Assembly (NCBI GenBank): GCA_001701065.1
Contig: DAAL01000001.1
Location: 1 to 5,425 of the forward strand
Source: Bacteroidales bacterium GP4
GTDB taxonomy: Bacteria; Bacteroidota; Bacteroidia; Bacteroidales; Muribaculaceae
Reading direction: 5' to 3'
Length of the DNA stretch: 5,425 bases
The translations under genes and the position numbers were made by a program. Below are positions 1-5,425 of this stretch, piece after piece. A model generated the notes under the pieces. That model saw only the letters and a list, made by a program, of their open reading frames with translations. It ran no database searches and was not told the origin of the DNA. Each line of letters begins with the position of its first letter. The stretch's first letter is position 1.

Positions 1-1106
1 AGCAAGTTGAACTTGCGAAACTTAAATAAGTAATTATAAGAAGCTCCTGTTCGTAAAGCACAAGCATAATCCAATACGGAGACATTTCCTGCTTTATTTT
101 CATGCCATATTGAGGGGAAAAAAATATTTTTCCCCTCTGTTTGTTTCTGTCTTTTTTGCAAAATCAATTCAGAAGCGAATAGTGAAGATTCTACTTGGTC
201 ATCCTTCTCCAATATATTTTTCAAGCTATAAGCCTTCTTTTCAAAATCGAAGTTAAATGCATTACACCGTTCCTGATTTCTAAACCCCACTATAATTACA
301 CGTTCTCGTTTCTGTGGCAAGCCAAAATCAGGAGCATTTAGAACTTTCCATTTCACATGATAACCCAATTCTTTAAGTATACCTAAAATTGTAGAAAACG
401 TTTTACCATGATCATGGGTAGTCAATTGTTTTACATTTTCTAATAATAGAGCTTCTGGGCGATGACGTTCAAGAATTGTTGCCACTTCAAAAAACATTGT
501 ACCTCTAATATCTGCAAATCCTTTCATCTTTCCCATAATAGAAAAAGCCTGACATGGGAATCCGGCAAGAAGCAGATCAAAATGTTTGGGAATATATTTC
601 TTAGTAATTTCTTTTGTTATATCACCAAACGGCATTTCTCCAAAATTGGCAAAATATGTCTTTTGTGCATATTTATCCCATTCTGAAGAAAAAACACACT
701 TATACCCCATCTCATTAAACGGCAACCGAATTCCTCCAATTCCCGCAAAAAGATCCACTAACGTATGATTTCCAGGATGAGGATTAGGGAACGGCACATT
801 AAAAAACTCAGAGAATAGATTATATTCAGCCGGATTTTCTGCAACTAAAGAGGCATATTCGTCGGTTATTTCTACATCATTATTTTCTTTCTTTTGTTCC
901 AAGAACTCATGAATAGCATATATGACTTCTTCCTTACTTTTTCCTTCCCAAACACTCTCGTTATTATGCAGATAATGACTAAGTACGGCAAGTTGATTTT
1001 CCCAACTTGTTTCTCCATAAAATTTAATACCGTTCTGCTCATCAATTTCCTCCGGGAAATCAACAAGTTTTATATCTTGTATATGTTTTTTTCCGATATC
1101 ATTCAA
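1..1106 (-). CDS. DNA cytosine-5 methyltransferase, C-terminus cut by the window edge
   Basis: Enzyme that transfers a methyl group from S-adenosylmethionine to C5 of cytosine in a specific DNA site, usually as part of a restriction-modification system or as an orphan. The frame is open for 368 codons. After an N-terminal extension of about 116 residues come the family motifs in order: motif I VDLFAGIGG (about 117-125, AdoMet binding), motif II around SSEWDKYAQKTY, motif III GDIT, motif IV AGFPCQAFS with catalytic Cys185, motif VI ENV (223-225) and motif VIII QKRERVIIVG (Arg267, Arg269). The target-recognition region begins after that; motifs IX and X are not seen before the edge. No in-frame ATG exists until position 710, past motif I, and a stop lies at 1137-1139, so I chose TTG at 1106, just below a promoter match. 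It is clearly more AT-rich than the neighbouring genes, which suggests transfer. No restriction endonuclease is visible. The family call is secure; the start and target site are not. Confidence 0.93.
   Translation of the reverse strand, partial: MNDIGKKHIQDIKLVDFPEEIDEQNGIKFYGETSWENQLAVLSHYLHNNESVWEGKSKEEVIYAIHEFLEQKKENNDVEITDEYASLVAENPAEYNLFSEFFNVPFPNPHPGNHTLVDLFAGIGGIRLPFNEMGYKCVFSSEWDKYAQKTYFANFGEMPFGDITKEITKKYIPKHFDLLLAGFPCQAFSIMGKMKGFADIRGTMFFEVATILERHRPEALLLENVKQLTTHDHGKTFSTILGILKELGYHVKWKVLNAPDFGLPQKRERVIIVGFRNQERCNAFNFDFEKKAYSLKNILEKDDQVESSLFASELILQKRQKQTEGKNIFFPSIWHENKAGNVSVLDYACALRTGASYNYLFKFRKFNL
2..16. repeat. Perfect 15-bp palindrome at the window edge
   Basis: GCAAGTT and AACTTGC are exact inverted arms around a single central G. 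The palindrome sits inside the methyltransferase frame, exactly where the predicted protein stops resembling its family. It could be a recombination or insertion boundary, an assembly fold-back, or chance; the flanking sequence to the left is not available. Confidence 0.5.
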
Positions 1107-1213
1107 TTTTAGAATTAATTGACGGGAACAAAAATACTACTTTTTATTGAGAATCACTAATCCACTATAGGCTACGAGAAGGAGAACAATCCTTACGTGA
1201 TTTAACGAGGTGG
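1107..1213. other. Spacer between receptor and methyltransferase genes
   Basis: This 107-base noncoding gap lies between two genes read in the same direction. It holds the candidate promoter at 1129-1136 and a weak inverted repeat at 1179-1194 (arms AAGGA and TCCTT, 6-base loop). No run of T follows that repeat in the direction of receptor transcription, so I do not call a terminator. I see nothing else in the gap. Confidence 0.6.
1129..1136 (-). promoter_or_regulatory. Candidate Bacteroidetes -7 box for the methyltransferase gene
   Basis: On the minus strand the sequence reads TATTTTTG, an exact match to the Bacteroidetes -7 consensus TAnnTTTG. Transcription would begin near 1122-1123, leaving a leader of about 17 bases before the TTG start at 1106, which supports that start. 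No convincing TTTG -33 element lies about 20 bases upstream, and an AT-rich spacer can match this short consensus by chance. Confidence 0.4.
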
Positions 1214-3613
1214 CTAAAAATCGATGGTCAAACGTACATTCAGCTGTCGCCGTGTCAAGTAATTTGGCACGGCGTACTGTATATTATTCACATCAGTAAC
1301 CCAGTAATAACTGCTCACATTGGAGATGTCGAAAAGATTGAAGCAGTCCACTCCGAGCCACACAGCTTTGAGATGACGCAAGCTACCGCTACGGCTCTCC
1401 CCTTCCTTCAACGGCGACAAAAGCGCATAAGACAACCCCACATCCACACGTTTGTAAGCCGGTGTTCTGAAATACCCTTTGTCACGGGTACTACGCGGCG
1501 CTGTCATGGGAAGTCCGTCGGAGAAGATTCCTCTCAGATTAAACTTCAATTTCGGGAATTTTGGAAAATAATCGGTGAAATATAGTGCGAAACTGTACCG
1601 CTGGTCGTTAGGTCGCGGAACTTTCACGCCGTTCAGAGTCTCTTGGGTTTTCATCAATGACACACTTATCCATGAGTCGCTTCCGGGGACAAACTGCCCG
1701 AAGAATTTAAAATCGACACCGGCGACAAAACCACTGGACGCATTGACCCCGGCATACACGAGTTTAAGATTGTCAAGTTCGTAAGGAATCAGATTGGAAA
1801 GAGCCTTATAGTACACTTCGCCTGACAGCTTAAAGGGGCGGTTAAGGGCACGGAAGGTGTAATCGGCACCGGCTATGAAATGCAAACTCCGCTGTGACTT
1901 GATGTCACGGTTGAGCGTTATTGTGTGTTTGTCCGGGCTTGGTTGACGGTATTCCTTATAGAATGGAGCCTGATAGTACAGTCCGGCAGCGAATCTCATA
2001 GTCCATTGATCGGATGACGCAGGAATAAAACCGATATTCACACGAGGACTCACCAACCACTCCTTATTAAAATCCCAATAGGACAACCTCACCCCGCCAT
2101 TGAAAGTATAGTATCCCGATGACGCGCTGACGCGGTAAGAATCCTGCACGAATGCCGAAACCCGGTTAGATGAAATGTCCTGATGCGAGGTTTGGAAATA
2201 CACTATGTCAAGCCCGTTACCCACATTCGGCAGCGAAAATCCCGCCGAATCACGCATCTCCCACTCCCTTGAACGCTCCATAACCTTCTCGTGATTGAAC
2301 GAAACCCCATAGGACAGCGCATGCCGTCCCAAGATTGTGTTTCCCCTGAGTCCCACTGAAAGCACACTTGCTTTAATGCGGTTGCGCGCATACTCCTGAT
2401 AGCGTCCCACACCAAGCTCACCGCCTATCCCGTTATCGCCGGATGTTCCAGCTTGGTCAAGCCAGTACTCACCGCTTATGTCGTAGCTCACCAGTTCATT
2501 GGTTTGATAAGCCGACGCAAGAAAAGTGAGGTCACTTGTGCGCGAATGCAGATATTGCAGTGCAAGCGCGCCGAAGTAGGTCTCAAACTTGTCCTTCTCT
2601 CCACCGTCGAAATAGACGGTGAACTGTTTAGCGTCATTTACGGTGCCGAAATTGGTTGTACGGTTCACCGGCGTAAACTTATAGTTGTTCAATGCGATAT
2701 TGCCAAGAAATGATGCTTTCCAGCGGTCGGATATACGATAATTGATATTAGTCTGATAGTCAAAGAAATTAGGATCATATTCCCCCTTTGTCTCCATCGA
2801 ACTCAGCAGCGAGGCATTGCGCTTGTATCGTATTCCGTGCAGTTGAGAAAAGCGGCTTGAACTTTGCCCTAACGCCAAATTAGCACCCATAAGACTCAAC
2901 CCCACCGAGCCCTCAAAAGATTCGGGCTGACGATAAGTGATGTCCAGGACTGACGACATTTTATCGCCATAGGCGGCAGGAAAGCCACCCGAAGAAAACT
3001 CCACACGATCCACCATGTCAGGATTTATCACACTCAATCCCTCTTGCTGACCGGTGGTAATTAATAAAGGCCGATACACCTCCACGCCGTTGATATACAC
3101 ACTGTTTTCATCAAAAGAACCTCCTCTCACCGAATAGCGCGAGGACATCTCGTTGGATGAATTCACACCAGCCATAGTGGTTATGAGCGATTCCACGCTT
3201 CCGCCGCTCACATCGGGAGAATTGCGGTAAGATTTAGTGTCTATAGCCTGCAAAGAACCTGTTTGACGTTTATATTCCGCCACTTCCACTTCCTGAAGTT
3301 CCTTTGCATTCCTGAACATCCTCACATTAAGCGCAACATCGCCCGAAGCATCGATAAGCTCCTTCGTGACCTCCTTATATCCTATGCACGAGAACACCAC
3401 CCGGAGTGTATCGGCTGCAGCGGCGGAGAGTTTGTATTCTCCTTTAAGCCCGGTAGTTGTCCCCGTCATTGTGCCCGCTATTCTCACTGTGACAAATTCT
3501 ATGGGTTGGTTATCGCCATCGGTCACTTTACCATGCAAAGTCACTTGCGCACCCACAGCGAATGGAGCGCATAACACACATAGGAATAAAATCCGGCACA
3601 ACAGTCTATGCAT
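1214..3613 (-). CDS. TonB-dependent outer-membrane receptor with carboxypeptidase-like N-terminal domain
   Basis: Outer-membrane beta-barrel that takes up a substrate using energy passed from the inner membrane by TonB. The protein is 799 residues: signal peptide 1-23 (hydrophobic core ILFLCVLC, cleavage near VGAQ), carboxypeptidase-D-regulatory-like domain about 24-100 (HGKVTDGDNQPIEFVTV), possible TonB box LQEVEV at 106-111, plug about 115-228 with RYSVRGGSFDENSVYING and YGDKMSSVLDITYR, then a barrel of aromatic-rich strands ending in a terminal Phe (RLTIDF). I chose the ATG at 3613 because it opens directly into the signal peptide; the frame stays open to an ATG at 3709, but the 32 extra residues would bury the signal peptide. 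It is shorter than SusC (about 1000 residues) and no SusD gene adjoins it, so it belongs to the common non-Sus receptors of Bacteroidetes. Its substrate cannot be read from the sequence. The frame is intact, and it is divergent from the esterase operon. Confidence 0.93.
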   Translation of the reverse strand: MHRLLCRILFLCVLCAPFAVGAQVTLHGKVTDGDNQPIEFVTVRIAGTMTGTTTGLKGEYKLSAAAADTLRVVFSCIGYKEVTKELIDASGDVALNVRMFRNAKELQEVEVAEYKRQTGSLQAIDTKSYRNSPDVSGGSVESLITTMAGVNSSNEMSSRYSVRGGSFDENSVYINGVEVYRPLLITTGQQEGLSVINPDMVDRVEFSSGGFPAAYGDKMSSVLDITYRQPESFEGSVGLSLMGANLALGQSSSRFSQLHGIRYKRNASLLSSMETKGEYDPNFFDYQTNINYRISDRWKASFLGNIALNNYKFTPVNRTTNFGTVNDAKQFTVYFDGGEKDKFETYFGALALQYLHSRTSDLTFLASAYQTNELVSYDISGEYWLDQAGTSGDNGIGGELGVGRYQEYARNRIKASVLSVGLRGNTILGRHALSYGVSFNHEKVMERSREWEMRDSAGFSLPNVGNGLDIVYFQTSHQDISSNRVSAFVQDSYRVSASSGYYTFNGGVRLSYWDFNKEWLVSPRVNIGFIPASSDQWTMRFAAGLYYQAPFYKEYRQPSPDKHTITLNRDIKSQRSLHFIAGADYTFRALNRPFKLSGEVYYKALSNLIPYELDNLKLVYAGVNASSGFVAGVDFKFFGQFVPGSDSWISVSLMKTQETLNGVKVPRPNDQRYSFALYFTDYFPKFPKLKFNLRGIFSDGLPMTAPRSTRDKGYFRTPAYKRVDVGLSYALLSPLKEGESRSGSLRHLKAVWLGVDCFNLFDISNVSSYYWVTDVNNIQYAVPNYLTRRQLNVRLTIDF

Positions 3614-3640
3614 AATCACAAAAAAACTTCCATTACCGAC

Positions 3641-3658
3641 TATACGGAAACTCCGATA
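3641..3658 (-). promoter_or_regulatory. Small hairpin in the receptor leader
   Basis: On the minus-strand transcript the arms TATCGGA and TCCG(T)ATA pair around a GTT loop, giving a 7-bp stem with one bulged base. It lies 28-45 bases upstream of the receptor start. It may be a leader structure, but a stem this short can occur by chance. I found no convincing TAnnTTTG promoter for the receptor gene in this region. Confidence 0.25.
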
Positions 3659-3726
3659 ATCACTTAATTTAAACGGAATATTTTCACATAAATTATATAT
3701 ACACGCCATATCCCGGAAAAATTTAG

Positions 3727-3734
3727 TATCTTTG
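3727..3734 (+). promoter_or_regulatory. Candidate Bacteroidetes -7 box for the esterase operon
   Basis: TATCTTTG matches the Bacteroidetes -7 consensus TAnnTTTG exactly and sits in the divergent intergenic region, pointing at the esterase gene. Transcription would start near 3741, giving a leader of roughly 80 bases that contains the hairpin at 3764-3790. No clear TTTG -33 element is present at the expected distance, so the call rests on the -7 box and the position. Confidence 0.5.
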
Positions 3735-3763
3735 TGACATATTGAATAAATTCAAGTTTTTAC

Positions 3764-3790
3764 TTAAGCGGTTTCTTAGAAACTGTTTAA
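3764..3790 (+). promoter_or_regulatory. Leader hairpin upstream of the esterase gene
   Basis: A 27-base imperfect palindrome folds into a 12-bp uninterrupted stem with a TTA loop at 3776-3778: TTAAGCGGTTTC pairs with GAAACTGTTTAA. Two of the pairs, 3768 with 3786 and 3770 with 3784, are G.U in the plus-strand RNA but would be A-C mismatches in the opposite transcript, so the structure favours the esterase leader. It lies about 33 bases before the ATG, downstream of the candidate promoter. No T tract follows, so it is not a typical intrinsic terminator. It could stabilise the mRNA, modulate translation or bind a regulator; the role is inferred. Confidence 0.5.
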
Positions 3791-3823
3791 AATTATTCTT
3801 AGCCAATCTATAACACAAATTAT

Positions 3824-5257
3824 ATGAAACATCTACTTCTAAGCTCAGTGGCACTTTTAAGCGCGATAGTCAGCGCCAACGCCATCGTAAAACCTTCATC
3901 GCTTATCGGCGACAACATGGTTCTCCAACAATCCACCCAAGCACGTCTTTGGGGTAAAGCCACACCAAAATCCACTCTTACAGCTACCCCGTCATGGTCA
4001 GGCAAGAATTATTCCTGCAAAGTGGACAATTCCGGCAACTGGGAACTATTCATCGACACTCCCGAAGCTACTTTTGACCCTCAGTCCATCACGTTAAGCG
4101 ACGGAACACCGTTGAAACTCGACAATATATTAATAGGAGAAGTGTGGCTCGCTTCCGGACAAAGCAACATGGAGATGCCGCTCAAAGGATTCGGCGGCTG
4201 TAATGTCGACGGCGGCTGGGACGAAGTCGCAGCATCGCGCCAATGGGCTGACAAAGTAAGATTTTTCAATGTGCCTTTACGTCAGAGCTACGAGCCGGTA
4301 GATACTGTCGACGGAAAATGGCTGATTCCCGGTCCCGACACTTCTTCGGACTTCAGCGCCACTGCATGGTACTTTGCTACTCAGCTGTCACAGGTTCTTG
4401 ACATGCCGGTGGGAATAGTAAGCTGCGCTTACGGCGGAGCAAAAGTTGAGAGCTGGACCAACAGAGAATTGCTTGAGCAATATCCCGATGTGTCGCTCGA
4501 CCCTGCCGTAATTGATGCTACTATCCACTATGTACGTCCCATGTTGATGTACAATGCCATGTTCAACCCGGTAAAGAAGTACACCGTCAATGGTATTATA
4601 TGGTATCAAGGATGCTCAAATGTGGGAGCACATCAGAATTATGCGCAACGTCTCGCCAACATGGTGGAACTATGGCGCAATGAACTCGGACGAGGCGACA
4701 TCCCCTTCTACTCAGTGGAGATAGCGCCTTACGACTATGATTCTCCCGAACAGGACAACAAGGGCGCTTACTTGCGCGAAGCCCAGTGGAAAGCTACCGA
4801 AATAATACCCAACAGCGGAATCATCTGCACCAATGACCTCGCCGCTCCTTACGAACGATTCAACATCCATCCCGCTAATAAACTGCGTGTGGGCAAGCGA
4901 CTCGCCAACCTTGCGCTCAACCGCACTTACGGAAAGAAACAATTCCTGTGCACAAGTCCGCGTTACATCTCCCACAAAGTCAAAGACAACGAAGTGTGGG
5001 TGGCAATAGAAGCCAAAGAGAACGGCATATGCCGCAACTATGACATTCAGGGATTTGAAGTGGCAGGAAAGGACAAGGTATTCTATCCGGCTGACAAGGC
5101 TTATCTTAACTGGATGACCAATGAAATCGTAGTATCTTCGGAAAAAGTACTGGAACCGGTAGCTGTGAGATATTGTTTCAAGGACTTCCAAATAGGTACC
5201 CTCTACGGAGGCGACTGGCTTCCTCTGATTCCGTTCCGTAGCGACAACTGGGAATAA
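3824..5257 (+). CDS. Secreted sialate O-acetylesterase-family carbohydrate esterase (SASA/SGNH-like)
   Basis: Hydrolase expected to remove O-acetyl groups from sugars. The 477-residue protein has a signal peptide (1-20, cleavage after ANA), so it acts in the periplasm or outside the cell. An N-terminal beta domain (about 22-105) precedes the SASA domain: GQSNM with nucleophile Ser114, AYGGAKVESW at 202-211, IWYQGCSN at 259-266, and NDLA then NIHPANK with Asp338 and His349. A region from about 375 to the end resembles the C-terminal part of full-length bacterial homologues. The WYQG motif carries Cys264 where many homologues have Glu. Bacterial members named for sialate include enzymes acting on acetylated plant glycans such as xylan, so the substrate may be either host sialoglycan or dietary polysaccharide. 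The ATG opens directly into the signal peptide and follows an A/T-rich leader without a Shine-Dalgarno, normal for this phylum. It leads an apparent operon with the hydrolase 10-16 bases downstream. Confidence 0.92.
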   Translation: MKHLLLSSVALLSAIVSANAIVKPSSLIGDNMVLQQSTQARLWGKATPKSTLTATPSWSGKNYSCKVDNSGNWELFIDTPEATFDPQSITLSDGTPLKLDNILIGEVWLASGQSNMEMPLKGFGGCNVDGGWDEVAASRQWADKVRFFNVPLRQSYEPVDTVDGKWLIPGPDTSSDFSATAWYFATQLSQVLDMPVGIVSCAYGGAKVESWTNRELLEQYPDVSLDPAVIDATIHYVRPMLMYNAMFNPVKKYTVNGIIWYQGCSNVGAHQNYAQRLANMVELWRNELGRGDIPFYSVEIAPYDYDSPEQDNKGAYLREAQWKATEIIPNSGIICTNDLAAPYERFNIHPANKLRVGKRLANLALNRTYGKKQFLCTSPRYISHKVKDNEVWVAIEAKENGICRNYDIQGFEVAGKDKVFYPADKAYLNWMTNEIVVSSEKVLEPVAVRYCFKDFQIGTLYGGDWLPLIPFRSDNWE

Positions 5258-5267
5258 CTCCACCTGC

Positions 5268-5425
5268 ATGACCATGAGAAAAATTGCGTTGCCGCTTATA
5301 ACGGTAACGTCAGTATTGCTGTCCTATGCACATGCTGACGAGAGCCGTTATGTCGTCAATCAAAACCTCGGATGGGAATTCCATGCCGGAGATATGGCTC
5401 CCACGAGCATTATGCCCTCGAAATC
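5268..5425 (+). CDS. Start of a secreted glycoside hydrolase, probably family 2 (right edge cuts it)
   Basis: Only about 50 residues are present. They open with a signal peptide (MRKIALPLITVTSVLLSYAHA when read from the ATG at 5274). The mature start, NQNLGWEFHAGDMAP, resembles the opening of the N-terminal sugar-binding domain of Bacteroidetes GH2 enzymes such as beta-galactosidases, where an aromatic-x-Phe-x-x-Gly-Asp pattern follows a short lead. Two in-frame ATGs lie 6 bases apart (5268 and 5274); the second puts Arg-Lys right after Met, as is usual for signal peptides, and may be the true start. The gene begins 10 or 16 bases after the esterase stop, with no terminator between, so the two are probably cotranscribed and act on the same glycan. 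The existence of a secreted protein is well supported; the GH2 assignment rests on few residues. Confidence 0.65.
   Translation, partial: MTMRKIALPLITVTSVLLSYAHADESRYVVNQNLGWEFHAGDMAPTSIMPSK

Noticed and set aside
462..768. Two plus-strand frames of 60-74 codons
   Set aside because: They are antisense to methyltransferase motifs I to IV, whose frame is clear.
872..1066. 64-codon minus-strand frame starting with ATG
   Set aside because: It overlaps the methyltransferase N-terminal region in another frame; its Lys/Ile/Met-rich content reflects AT-rich DNA, and the methyltransferase frame is continuous through this stretch.
1152..1167. Near-tandem repeat AATCACTA / AATCCACTA
   Set aside because: It is two short imperfect copies in AT-rich spacer, with no third copy; chance is sufficient.
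1179..1194. Inverted repeat as an intrinsic terminator of the receptor gene
   Set aside because: The stem is only 5 bp and no T run follows on the transcript strand.
3263..3659. Two plus-strand open frames of about 100 codons
   Set aside because: Both are antisense to the receptor signal peptide and regulatory domain and show no recognisable protein features.
3614..3709. N-terminal extension of the receptor to the ATG at 3709
   Set aside because: The 32 added residues would place the hydrophobic signal core far from the N-terminus, and the segment overlaps the leader region; the ATG at 3613 gives a standard signal peptide.
4712..5275. 187-codon open frame on the minus strand
   Set aside because: It lies wholly antisense to the well-supported esterase, has no family motifs, and follows from the codon bias of the real gene.

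Overview
The window looks like a stretch of Bacteroidales chromosome, probably a gut lineage (Muribaculaceae would fit, but this is inference). The evidence is an 800-residue Bacteroidetes-type TonB-dependent receptor with a carboxypeptidase-like regulatory domain, a secreted sialate O-acetylesterase-family enzyme followed at once by a secreted glycoside hydrolase, no Shine-Dalgarno sequences before the starts, and two sites matching the Bacteroidetes -7 box TAnnTTTG.

Layout. Positions 1 to about 1106 (minus strand) hold most of a DNA cytosine-5 methyltransferase gene whose 3' end runs off the left edge. It is visibly more AT-rich than the rest and has no in-frame ATG before its cofactor-binding motif, so it probably starts at a TTG. 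A 107-base spacer with a candidate promoter separates it from the outer-membrane receptor gene upstream (3613 down to 1214, minus strand). A 210-base divergent intergenic region (3614-3823) follows; it holds a promoter match and a strong leader hairpin for the rightward genes, and a weaker hairpin in the receptor leader. From 3824 rightwards runs a sialate/carbohydrate O-acetylesterase (3824-5257). Ten to sixteen bases later comes the start of a second secreted protein, probably a family 2 glycoside hydrolase, cut by the right edge.

Function. The esterase and the downstream hydrolase look like an operon for removing O-acetyl groups from a glycan and then trimming the deacetylated chain. The divergent receptor could import a product, but it is not SusC-like and has no SusD partner here, so a link to the glycan genes rests only on position. 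The methyltransferase appears to be an unrelated, possibly acquired gene. I do not see a clearly novel multi-gene system. The most useful second looks are the leader hairpin whose G.U pairs favour one transcript orientation, and the odd left edge, where the methyltransferase C-terminus appears to depart from its family beside a perfect palindrome.
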